Below the pieces are notes generated by a model. The model saw nothing but the letters and a program-made list of their open reading frames with translations, was not told where the DNA came from and ran no database searches. A stretch of DNA of 64,000 nucleotides, taken from assembly GCF_000003195.3 (NCBI RefSeq), contig NC_012877.2, positions 21,540,294-21,604,293 on the forward strand, given 5' to 3'. Position 1 is the stretch's first letter; every line of letters begins with the position of its first letter. Source of the stretch: Sorghum bicolor. Its lineage: Eukaryota; Streptophyta; Magnoliopsida; Poales; Poaceae. The position numbers were made by a program, and so were the translations under genes. This document shows, in pieces, positions 20,213-30,663 of the stretch.

Positions 20213-21449
20213 TGTTGATATTTGGTAACGCAATAAGGAAACGATCCGCAAGCACAGGGATATCAGTGAGCATTTCACCCGGGAGGTTATCCAGAGTTAT
20301 CGTATTTATATTTTTACCACTGGGAGAAAGGGTGCATCTGACTAACCAAATCTATTGCTACTATCCCTTTAGGCACAAAGAATGTCTTTCGATGTGAGTG
20401 ATAAATAGAGAAGACTGCAACCGTAGTCTCCTTCTAACCTTGGTAAGGGTGATCTATTGTTCTAATGGGGAGGCTAACGTAATCTAGACACCACAAAGGA
20501 TGTTCAACCCGCACCTATAAACCCTCTCCTTCCTGCTAACGAGATGTGATCTGCAAAGGTAACTCGGAATTGTCACATTCCTCACTACTACCACGGTCCA
20601 GCTAGTCAGGGAATATCTATGAGTACCCCAGCCTAAACACCACGATTACGGCAGCAATGATTACTCTAAACTCTACGCGAAGAGATTAAAGTAAACTCAT
20701 AAACCATAAGAACAATAAAACAAGAACTTACTAGAATTTAGAAGTCGAAATACTGAAGAATCCTAGGAGCAAGCTTCGGGTTAGGAGAACATGATCCCGT
20801 AGGTACAAGCTTGGAGTAGACACCGACAGGCCGGGCTTTCTCCAATCTACACCTCCACTCTATCTCTCTCAATCTAGTAGAAACTAGAAGATCTATTTCT
20901 ACCTTACATTGGTTGCTAAGCCTAAAAAGAAATATTAATTAGAGAAGAGGTTTTCCTTCGAGGGCACCCCTCAATCTCTATGATAATTTCTTCATGTCTT
21001 CTCCAGGGGCCAGGGGGGTCTCCTTATATAGTCCTCCCCTTCTATACGTTTTTGGGTCGGTAGGCGAGGTGGTACTACATTATTCTAGATCCAATAGGTC
21101 GGTGGAGATCTCCCGAGAGAAAGAGTCCTGATTGGGCTCGGCAGGTGGGCGGGCGCCCAAGGAAACTGGGCGGGCGCCTAGGTCCTGGCCCCGTTTCGCC
21201 TCCGCTTCGTTCTCGTGGCTTCTATAGTCTTCTAGATGGTAGAAAATTGCGCGGTGCGTTGATATCTCTATGTAATCCTGACATGTGGGCCTTTCTTCCA
21301 TATTTCCTGATAACCCCCTGCAGAAATAGACAAACACCAAAACTCGTGGAATTCTGTTAGATAAAACCCTAAGTCTAGATGTTGATTTCATTTGGATCCT
21401 TTTCTTTGTTTATTTGATAATTAAATTTGATACTTAAGGACCGTCAACA
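20213..21449 (-). repeat. 5' LTR of element B
   Basis: 1237 bp, about 30 substitutions from 13568-14782 plus a 21-bp unit difference. TATA lies at 21024-21030 on the minus strand. It has two GGGCGGGCGCC motifs at 21147-21158 and 21168-21179. Confidence 0.95.
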
Positions 21450-21454
21450 ACACC

Positions 21455-21849
21455 CTCTATAACTATACGTTGTGCTTATAATTCTGATCGATTTAATGCT
21501 CTATATAATCCTGTTGTTGGGGATCAACATCATGTCTGAAACTTTTGCACTTAAACTATTTAAAAATCTTGCCTTAACCCCCACAACAAAGATCATAAAG
21601 GAATCTTCGGGACGATTAGTCCCCAGTCTTGGAATTATTAATGTCCTACCTCTTACGGTAGAAGGCTCCATGGTTCATTTGAACTTCTATATCTTTGATA
21701 CATGGGACTTCGACCTGTTGATATGACAACCTTTTAGAAGACTCCTTTATGAAGGTCATACTAGAAAGCTACACATTTCTTTTGGAAAAACTTTTAAATT
21801 CCCAATAACAATTTCACACTCCTTAAACAATAAGGCCGAATCATATCTT
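21455..21849 (+). pseudogene. Protease-like region of element C
   Basis: Coding resumes directly after the B target duplication. An open stretch at 21532-21726 reads MSETFALKLFKNLAL... and ends in DFDLLI. It lies between Gag and RT, where the retropepsin is expected, and has the beta-strand-rich look of that fold. The frame changes near 21532 and there is a stop at 21724-21726, so it is broken. The domain call rests mainly on position. Confidence 0.5.
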
Positions 21850-23229
21850 TTGCCTGATCCTATGGAGGAGGTAAAGGCTGCATCTCTAGAGCTTTTAGAT
21901 GAACCAGACTTAGAAGACGAAACTCCTTTCTTCATAGAAGAAGAAGCCGAACCTTGTGAGCCTGAACCCTTAGATGAGTTTGCAGAAGCACCTAGACCTC
22001 CCATAGAGCTTAAAACTTTACCACCCGGTCTTATATATGCTTTCCTAAACAATAATCCGGAGTTCCCTGTGATCATTAGCGATAAACTCACTCAGGATCA
22101 AACTCTGCGATTAATGACCATTCTTGAGAAACATCACTCAGTGTTCGGCTACTCACTCCAAGATCTTACAGGAATCAGTCCTATGATTTGTACCCATCGT
22201 ATTCCAACAGATCCTTCTGTTTCACCCTCTCGAGAACCCCAACGTAGACTTAATAACACTATGAGAGAGGTAGTTAAAAAGGAAGTTATAAAGTTGCTGC
22301 ATGCAGGGATTATATATCCTGTGCCGCACAGTGAGTGGGTAAGCCCAGTGCAAGTTGTGCCTAAAAAGGTAGGCATGACTGTTATTATGAATGAAAAGAA
22401 CGAGCTAATTCCGCAACGCACCGTCATAGGATGGCGGATGTGCATAGACTATAGAAATCTAAACAAAGCCACGAGAAAAGATCACTTTCCTTTACCTTTT
22501 ATAGATGAGATGCTAGAGCGGTTAGCAAACCATTCGTTCTTCTGTTTCTTAGATGGACATTCAGGGTATCATCAGATCCCGATCCATCCCGATGATCAAA
22601 GCAAAACCACTTTTACATGCCCATATGGTACTTATGCTTACCGTAGAATGTCTTTTGGGTTATGTAATGCACCAGCTTCTATTCAAAGATGCATGATGTC
22701 TATATTTTCTGATATGATTGAAGAGATTATGGAAGTTTTCATGGATGATTTCTCTGTTTATGGAAAAACTTTTGATAGTTGTCTTGAAAACTTAGACAAG
22801 GTTTTGCAAAGATGTGAAGAAAAGCACTTAATTCTTAATTGGGAAAAATGTCATTTTATGGTTAGGGAAGGAATAGTGCTGGGACACCTAGTGTCTGAAA
22901 GAGGAATTGAAGTAGACAAAGCTAAAATTGAAGTAATTGAACAACTACCTCCACCTGTGAACATAAAAGTAATTCGAAGCTTTTTTGGCCATGCTGGTTT
23001 TTATCGTAGATTCATAAAAGATTTTTCATTCATTGCTAGACCACTTGCTCTTTTACTAGCCAAGGATGCTCTTTTCGAATTTGATGATGCATGTCTAACA
23101 TCTTTCAATTTATTAAAGAAAGCACTCATCTCTGCACCAATCATTCAACCCCCCGATTGGTCGTTGCCTTTTGAAATTATGTGTGATGCTAGTGATTATG
23201 CTGTGGGGGGCAGTATTGGGACAAACTAA
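21850..23229 (+). pseudogene. Reverse transcriptase and start of RNase H, element C
   Basis: About 450 residues with the complete Ty3/gypsy RT series: WRMCIDYRNLNKAT, FLDGHSGYHQI, the YxDD-type catalytic box as VFMDDFSVYG (near residue 297), and GHLVSERGIEVD. The RNase H begin motif [13 protein letters not shown] then leads into a break. A run of six Gs near 23204-23209 appears to be one G too long. This shifts the frame, and RNase H continues in the frame of the next entry. An acidic segment precedes RT. Wording of the motifs fits the Athila lineage. Confidence 0.85.
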
Positions 23230-24898
23230 AAATAAGAAGCATCTTGCAATTGCTTATGCCAGTAAAACTTTGACAGGAGCTCAACTTAATTATGCAACCA
23301 CTGAAAAAGAGCTTCTGGCTGTTGTCTTTGCCATTGATAAATTTAGATCTTATTTAGTTGGAGCTAAAATAATTGTTTACACTGATCATGCTGCACTAAA
23401 ATATTTGCTCACTAAAAAAGATGCTAAACCTCGCCTGATTAGATGGATCTTATTACTCCAAGAATTGGACTTAGAAATAAAAGATAAAAAGGGAGTAGAA
23501 AATTCTGTTGCTGATCACTTGTCTAGAATGTATTTTAAGAGTCCACAGGAAACCCCCATCAATGATTCACTCCGGGACGACATGCTCTACGGGATTAACA
23601 GGTCTGACCCCTGGTATGCAGATATTGTTAATTTTATGGTTTCAGGGTATGTACCAACAGGAGCAAACAAGAAGAAGCTTATTCAAGAAAGTCGTTCACA
23701 TATCTGGGATAAGCCGTACCTCTTCCAAGTATGCTCTGATGGCTTACTCAGGAGATGTGTGACCACTGAGGAAGGATGGAAGATCATCGACAGATGTCAT
23801 TCATCACCATATGGAGGTCACTATGGAGCATTCCGTACACATTCAAAGATCTGGCAGTGTGGATTCTACTGGCCTACAATGTATGAAGACACGAAGCAAT
23901 ATATCAGAAGATGTGGGCCATGTCAAAGGCACGGAAACATAAATACAAGGGATGCAATGCCACTCACCAACAACCTTCAGATTGAGCTCTTTGATGTCTG
24001 GGGAATAGACTACATGGGTCCATTTCCTCCATCAAAGAAGTGTGAGTACATCTTGGTGGCAGTTGACTATGTCTCCAAGTGGGTAGAGGCATTACCTTGC
24101 AAGCATGCCGACAACATCAGTTCAAAGAGGATGTTTGAAGAAATTATATTTCCAAGATTTGGAGTCCCCAGAGTAGTGATAAGTGATGGAGGAGCACACT
24201 TCATCGACAAACGCTTCAAGCAATATCTAGCAAAACATGGAATCCGTCACAATGTCGCTACACCTTATCATCCTCAGACAAGTGGCCAAGCAGAAACTTC
24301 CAACAAACAAATCAAGAATATTCTTCAGAAGACAGTAAATGAAATGGGAACAGCATGGAAAGACAAGTTAAACAATGCACTCTGGGCATACCGGACAGCA
24401 TACAAGACCCCAATTGGAATGTCTCCATACCAATTGGTATACGGGAAGACTTGCCATCTACCCGTTGAACTAGAGTTCAAAGCACACTGGGCCATAAAGA
24501 GATGGAATATGGACCTAGATGTTGCTGGAGATTATAGAAAAATGGAACTATCAGAATTGGAAGAATGGCGAGAGAAGGCATATCACAACTCAAAGATTTA
24601 CAAAGAAAGAGTCAAAAGGTGGCATGACAAGATAATCAAGAAGAAGGAGTTCACACCCGGAGATAAGGTATTACTTTTTAATTCCAGGGTGAAGCTTTTC
24701 GGGCATGGAAAACTCTAGAGCAAATGGGAAGGACCATTCAATGTAATTAATTCATCATCCCACGGAGCTATTACACTTCAAAATGACGAAGGTACGTTAT
24801 TCAAGGTAAATGGTCAACGTCTTAAATTATTTTTAGAGCCTAATAAAGAATTAGAAGAAATAGACGTAGTCCACTTTTACCTTCCCATGGAGAATTAG
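23171..24898 (+). pseudogene. RNase H and integrase of element C
   Basis: RNase H continues with [20 protein letters not shown] and VADHLSRM. Integrase follows: the HHCC zinc region ([10 protein letters not shown] ... CGPCQRHG), then the catalytic triad as D in [10 protein letters not shown] in VISDGGAHF and E in [11 protein letters not shown]-terminal DNA-binding part contains [14 protein letters not shown] at 24716-24718 interrupts the tail, and coding resumes in frame (SKWEGPF...) to the natural stop at 24896-24898. There is no chromodomain, as expected for Athila. Apart from the G-run shift and this stop, the enzymes look well preserved. Confidence 0.88.
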
Positions 24899-25007
24899 AG
24901 CCCGACCTTTTTAGTCTGATGTTTTTGGGTCATATATATATTTTTCTAAATAATTTCGCATCTAGAAACGCGCTCGAGAAAGTGGGCTCACAGAGGGGCT
25001 AGAGAGA

Positions 25008-25189
25008 GGGCGGGCGCCCAGATCAGGTGGGCGGGCGCCCAGCTCCTGTTCCCCCTCGGTCCCAATTTTCTCTGTTATGGAAAATGCACTTATGGTAATC
25101 CGAATAATCCCTCAGATGGAAAGTTTCGTACGCACATCGACGGGAGCAACCCGATCAACCCATAGAGGCACTTTTTGACCCCTATATAA
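25008..25189 (+). promoter_or_regulatory. Internal LTR-like promoter before the C 3' ORF
   Basis: Two GGGCGGGCGCCC motifs (25008-25019 and 25029-25040), a CATAGAGG block and a TATATAA box (25183-25189) followed by ACAGACCCC. The C LTR has two GGGCGCCCGCCC motifs, CATAGAGG and TATATAA followed by GGAGACCCC in the same order. The ORF begins about 87 bases further on. It appears to be a duplicated promoter; activity is inferred. Confidence 0.55.
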
Positions 25190-25275
25190 ACAGACCCCTG
25201 ACCTCAGTTTTCAAACACCAAGCCACCAAGCCTTTTATCCCTCAATTAGAGCTTGATTAGTTCCTTGCTGCTCCA

Positions 25276-25900
25276 ATGGCAGAGAAGTACCACGATGATT
25301 GGGAAGTCGTCCCCTTCAACCTCAACATGGAGCCTGTGGAAGACCCCGATGCCCGTGCTCTCGTCCCGGCCAACACAGAGCGACAGCTAGAAGCCATGCC
25401 ATTACGCCAACGCAGCTCAATCCTACCATGCTCAACCAGTTCTCACCGCACCGCCACAACCCCTACTCCTCAAAGGATCATCATCCAAGACGAAGACCAC
25501 CATCAAGGTGCCAACCGGCACAAGGATCCTTCCACCTAGACCCAATGAGAGGGTCATTGGAGTCAAGACCAACCGGAGTGGCGAGATCAGCAGCGTACGC
25601 TACACTACGGAGGAGGAAAGGCCTTACTTTGAAGGGATTAGAGCAGCCAAAGTCCGTTTCATCCCTCCAAAGGCAGCCCCGAAGCACGCTCTCAATGCTT
25701 TTGAGACACCTCCCAAGCGTCGCAAGACTATAATGGATATTGATGAGGACGTTCGCAGACTAGACAGAGTTATCATAGACCTCCAGTCCTCTATTAATTC
25801 CCTCACTAGGCAGCTCTCTAACCACAACACCATTATACTAGGCCTTAGGCAGGATCTTGCCAATGCCAACAAGAAGATTAGGGAATTAGAGCGCCGCTAA
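25276..25900 (+). pseudogene. 3' ORF of element C, coiled-coil protein, frame broken
   Basis: The ATG at 25276 opens an 87-residue frame (MAEKYHDDWEVVPFNL) that stops at 25539. A second frame from about 25508 carries 130 more residues to the stop at 25900, ending in a heptad-rich coiled coil (residues 75-130, DEDVRRLDRVIIDLQ...). A third frame between them also looks coding, so two indels are likely. I do not recognise the family. The position matches the D ORF at 9923, and an LTR-like promoter precedes it. Confidence 0.6.
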
Positions 25901-27218
25901 GTTATCTAGATTAGGCCTTGAGGCAATGCATCTTAGTTATCTATCTTTAAATTCGGTTTAGGTTTACTATTATCATCAGTTTGCTATCAGTTTCCTACTA
26001 GTCTTTTGTAATAAATGCCTCAAGATTAATAAAGAGTATTACTATTATTATTATGTCTTGTGTGTCTCTACTTTATTTTTGTGCAAGAAAGCAGAAAACA
26101 AGTATGGGGGAGATCCCTCGACATGCCGAACACACTCCGACCACACCACTCCACGATTCAGGTACACACTCTGCACACTTTACTTTACACATACATATAT
26201 TTTGGATTATGCAGAATATTGTTTCCGACATGATAAATTAAAAAGATTAAAATATTTCTAATCATGGTTAATCTCAATCTATGATATTTCCTAAAAACTT
26301 GCAACTATTATAAAATCATTTTAAAACCCTGTGTTACTTAAGTCAATATGGAATATGTGATGGTAGAGTATGAGTTTCTTATTCTTGATATCATTGTTGC
26401 TTGGAGAATTTATTTCAAAATATTCAAAACTCTAGCTACCATCCTCAGTGTTTTATATGCCTGATAAAACTAAAAATATTAATTATAATTATAAAAGCTA
26501 TCTCCTCTGTATTGAGTTTGTTCAAAATGAGTTAGACTCTTGTTGAGAGATTTATCATGCTCCTAAGATCAAGACATTTATTCACAAAGATTCACTCTTC
26601 CAAAGTATTATTGCATTAGAGGCATGGGCTATGCAAAAAATAGAGATATTTCGAGGAAATAAAAAGGAGCAAGTGCTCGACAACCTCGCAGAAAAAATGG
26701 ACAAGTGTCCGGCAGTAGAATTAGGGATACCTCGGTATCCACTTAAAAAAAGAAGAAAATGAGAAAATGATAGCCCATGGTCCCTCTAATAAGCAATATG
26801 CCAGCAAGAGTTGACAAAGATTTTAATTTCCAAAGTCTTTGATCTAAGAGTATGACATTCCCCTCATCGGATCCCATTTTGATCAGGCAATAAATGCAAA
26901 GTAAGTATGCTTGAGAATTTTAGCAAAATAAAACAACCTCAGTGAGATATATAAAAGATAATGAGTGATCTGAGAAGAACATATGAGGATAAAAAGGTAT
27001 GCTAACTTTCTTTCAAAAAAATATACAAAAACTCGAAGTGACAGGATTGAGAAGAAAGGATCTTTACTCTTAACCATAAACATCCCTGACTATAGTACAC
27101 AGTGGATTTTTAACACCCGACAATTATAAAGAGAATGGTTTTAAAATGTTTTACCCCAGATATTGTTCTTAACCATCCTTTTCTCGAGGACGAGTAAAAG
27201 CCTAAGTATGGGGGTATT
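25901..27218 (+). other. 3' non-coding region of C: internal PPT, hairpins, terminal PPT
   Basis: An internal purine tract at 26083-26114 includes AAGTATGGGGGAGAT. Three hairpins lie at 26667-26678 (GAGCA-AG-TGCTC), 26699-26710 (GGACA-AG-TGTCC) and 26725-26740 (GGATACC-TC-GGTATCC). A CTCGAGGACGAG hairpin at 27183-27194 precedes the terminal tract AAGTATGGGGGTATT that adjoins the LTR. No ORF is supported. Confidence 0.65.
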
Positions 27219-28452
27219 TGTTGACGGTTCTTAAGTATCAATTTTAATTATCAAATAAACAAGGGAAAGGACCAATATACAACCAACATCTAGAATTAGG
27301 GTTTGATCTGACAGAATTCCACGAGTTTTGTTGTTTATCTGTTTCTGCAGGGGGTTATCGGGAAATAAGGAAGAAAGGCCCACATGTCGGGATTACATAG
27401 AGATATCAACGCACTGCGCGATTTTCTACCATCTAGAAGACTCCAGAAGCCACGGGAAGAAGGCAGAGGCCGAAAGGGGCCAGGCCCAGGGCGCCCGCCC
27501 TGGTGACCTGGGCGCCCGCCCCCTGCTGGATCCAGTTCGGGACTCTCTTCGCACGGGATGTTCCACCGACCTATTGGATCGAGGAAAACATAGTACCACC
27601 TCGCCTACCGACCCAAAAACGCATAGAGGAGGAGGACTATATAAGGAGACCCCCCTAGCCCCTGGAGAAGACATGAAGAAATTATCATAGAGATTGAGGG
27701 GTGCCCTCGAAGGAAAACCTCTTCTATAATTAATATTTCTTTTTAGGCTTAGCAACCAATATAAAGTAGAAATAGATCTTCTAGTTTCTACTAGATTGAG
27801 AGAGATAGAGTGGAGGTGTAGATTGGAGGAAGCCGGACCTGTCGGTGTCTACTCCAAGCTTGTACCTGCGGGATCAAGTTCTCCTAACCCGAAGCTTGCT
27901 CCTAGGATTCTTCAGTATTTCGACTTCTAAATTCTTGGAAGTTCTTGTTTTATTGTTCTTCTAGTTTATGAGTTTACTTTAATCTCTTCGCGTAGAGTTT
28001 AGAGTAATCATTACTGGCGTAAACGTGGTGTTTAGGCTGGGGTACTCATAGATATTCCCTGACTAGCTGGACCGTGGTAGTAGTGAGGAACGTGACAATT
28101 CCGAGTTACCTTTGCAGACCATATCTCGTTAGCAGGAAGGATAGGGTTTATAGGTGCGGGTTGAACATCCTTTGTGGTGTCTAGATTCCGTTAGCCTCCC
28201 CAATAGAATAGTAAATCATCCTTACCAAGGTTAGAAGGAGACTACGGTTGCAGTCTTCTCTATTTATCACTCACATCGAAAGACATTCTTTGTGCCTAAA
28301 GGGTTAGTAGTATAGACCGGTTAGTCAGATGCACTCTTTCTCCCAGTGGTAAAAAAATAAATACGATACTCTGGATAATTTCTCGGGTGAAGTGCTCACC
28401 GATATCCGTGCGCTTGCGGATCAATTCCTTATTGCGTTCCCAAATATCAACA
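27219..28452 (+). repeat. 3' LTR of element C
   Basis: TGTTGACGG...ATATCAACA, 1234 bp, preceded by a polypurine tract and followed by the duplication ttgag. TATA lies at 27638-27644, with GC motifs at 27489-27500 and 27510-27521. Confidence 0.95.
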
Positions 28453-29405
28453 TTGAGTTTGGTCAAATTTTTGGATCACTATCGAGAGATGTTTCATGCC
28501 TCCAAGATCAAGATTCACTTGCACCCACCAAATAAAGCCAACTCTCACACTGAGAAGTTGCGCACAACTTGTTTTTTTCCATCCACCCAAAAATACGCCA
28601 ACTCTTACACTAGAGTTGCGTCCATATATCCACCAAATAAAAATGCCAATATCTCACCTTGAGAATTGCTCATCCAGTTACATTCCTTGCATTCATTACT
28701 ATGAAGCTCTCTTCCACTTGTTGTTTCGTCAGCAACAAAGGAATGGGATATTCTAAAAAAATATATATGAGAAAAGCCAAATGGCAAATGGGGAAAATCC
28801 ATAACCGTTCAAAAAAATTATCGCCTATTTCCTTCTTAGTTCCTCATATCATTAAAATAAAAGAGAGTCATGTTGCAAGGAGTGACCCAGAATATTTAGA
28901 ATTAGGACATCCACCAAAAATTCCACACACATGCACATTCTGATCTAAGGGTATGGCACACTCCCTCCAGTATGGTCCTGGGTTTGACTCGACAATATAT
29001 GTCGCGTAAGTATGATTCCACTATTACCATACCTACCCAAAACTCCAGATAAACCTTTAGAGGTAGGATGATCAAAAAGAAGGCATCAAATCCTTATGCC
29101 TTGTTGAGGAACCACTTACAAAATTTGAGCGGTTTGAGAAGCGTCATTCAAGGAACATACGCTATCTTTCTTTTCAAAAATTTGCAAAACCCCAAGTTTC
29201 TGCACAGGGACTGTGTAAGTAGATTTGAATTCAAGTTGTTCCATCTTTCAGTTACCCAAGATGATTTGGTAGACACTTTGAAGTTCATAAATCCGGGTGA
29301 AGCTTGAAATAACTTGATTGCAGATTTCTTTGACAAGGATGATGAATCCTTTTGGTCCATAGCACTTTACTCGAGGACGAGCAAAGGACCAAGTGTGGGG
29401 GAGTT
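28453..29405 (+). other. 3' non-coding region of D with a three-hairpin array and PPT
   Basis: Hairpins at 28539-28560, 28599-28618 and 28647-28668 are separated by CCACCAAATAAA-type spacers. The CTCGAGGACGAG hairpin is at 29370-29381 and the tract AAGTGTGGGGGAGTTT ends at 29405. Short open frames here (for example 29068-29307) lack any recognisable domain and I do not call them. Confidence 0.65.
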
Positions 29406-30663
29406 TGTTGGCACTTCTTATCTTATAATTATAAACATGATTTTTATAAATAAAATAAATAGATGATAGGGCTTTTATCTAACCTTTCTACAAGCTTTGT
29501 TGTAAATATCAATTTTAGGTATGACACGTGGAAAGGCGCAAAAGACATGAGAAAGCGCACTTCATGAAATCATTTTCAGAAAAGGCACAAATCAAGATTA
29601 AATGGAAAAGCCCACCAAAACACCAAACTAGATCCATCCGTAACCACGGGAAGGATCAGGTCCCAGAGACGAACCGACCATGCGAAGGCAGTGGCTAGGG
29701 GGGCCCACGAGCGGTGCGACCTCACCCTGGTGCGGGCGCACCCCCCATGGCGGCAGCTCGGTCCCACCTTTTTTAGGCGGTTGCATGGCGGCATGCATTG
29801 GACGGTTTTGCCTACTACCAAATTTAGATCACCCTGAACCGTCTTATGGAGCTATAAACTGAGGCCCCCACTCCTCCATTTAAATATATCAAGATACAAG
29901 AAAATAGAAGGAGTGGTGCTTTATTTTTCCATTAGTTTAGCTCTAGCTATTCTAGACTTGGGCTAGAGAGAGAGGCAAGTGTTGAAGTGTAGAAGCGGGG
30001 TCGAAGCAAGTTCTACTCTAGGGTGGACGAAGTGCTGGACCTGCGGCTCTCGCTCCTTCTTGAACCTCTACAATTGTTCTTACTACTTGAAGTAAGAGGT
30101 TTGTGTTAAATTTCAGTTTTTGATTCATTAAGTGAATTACTTTCATAAAGCTAGTTTCTTGTGGGATCGTCACTCGTTCTTAGAACGGGTGCTCTAGTAA
30201 GAGGACTCCTGATAGAGACGGATAATCCTGCGCATCGCTAGAGCAGTAGTCAACTTCATAGACGTGGTGTCTAAGTTGTGGGCTACCTTCGTATGTGGTA
30301 CAACTTTCGGGCAGAGGGGTAGGTGTCAGTGTAGTGACAGCATCTGGCATCTGTAGTAATCCCCCATGATCAGTCGTAGCATAGTGCTGATACTAGGATC
30401 ACCTAGTTACCTAGGACTCTCAGTGGGCCTGAAGCAAGCAAGTAGTGGGAAGGTCTTTCCACTTACTGGTTCATCACTTTAGTGTATCCTCTCAGTCGTG
30501 TTCTCCTCCCTTCTATCGTCTAGGGTGATTAGTTTAGAGTCTAAGTGATGTTTTGTCATTCCCTATGGAAAAATACGATACCATGAATAATTTCGGGTGA
30601 AGTGCTACAACGGTACTTCCGTGCGCTTGCGGATTTCTCTACTGTCGCTAAGAAGCACCAACA
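29406..30663 (+). repeat. 3' LTR of element D
   Basis: TGTTGGCAC...CACCAACA, 1258 bp, directly after a polypurine tract. TATA TATAAA is at 29853-29858. The end resembles the A LTR end (GTGCGCTTGCGGA ... GCTAAGAAGC). No primer site follows; E gag does. The partner LTR is outside the window. Confidence 0.85.

Larger units (their letters stand above)
13568..21449 (-). mobile_element. Non-autonomous Athila-like element B, nested in C gag
   Basis: 7882 bp, minus strand. LTRs are at 20213-21449 (5') and 13568-14782 (3'). The target duplication acacc lies at 13563-13567 and 21450-21454. The primer site is at 20188-20204 and the polypurine tract is next to 14783. It holds a reduced gag and a protease-like remnant but no RT or integrase. 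It presumably depends on enzymes of a relative such as C, with which it shares LTR and primer site. LTR divergence is about 2.5%, slightly less than C. Confidence 0.95.
11248..28452 (+). mobile_element. Athila-like element C (complete, with nested B)
   Basis: LTRs at 11248-12481 and 27219-28452, both 1234 bp. The target duplication ttgag is at 11243-11247 and 28453-28457. Order: LTR, tRNA-Asp type primer site, gag (split by B), protease-like, RT-RNase H, integrase, 3' ORF, polypurine tract, LTR. About 33 LTR differences (2.7%) suggest roughly 1 My at the usual grass rate of 1.3e-8. The pol frame has at least two lesions, so it is no longer autonomous. Confidence 0.95.
9748..30663 (+). mobile_element. 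Athila-like element D, 3' half (interrupted by C)
   Basis: Interior sequence at 9748-11247 continues at 28453-29405 after removal of element C, whose TSD ttgag marks the break. It ends in a polypurine tract and a 3' LTR at 29406-30663. Its 5' LTR, gag and pol are not in the window. It is the host of C and probably of the A-family insertion on its left. Confidence 0.8.

Noticed and set aside
28539..28668. CRISPR-like repeat array
   Set aside because: Only three diverged units with inverted arms in a plant retroelement; spacers are alike rather than unique.
28659..29307. Short plus-strand ORFs in the D 3' region
   Set aside because: No domain, overlapping frames, lie between the hairpin array and the PPT in an otherwise non-coding region.
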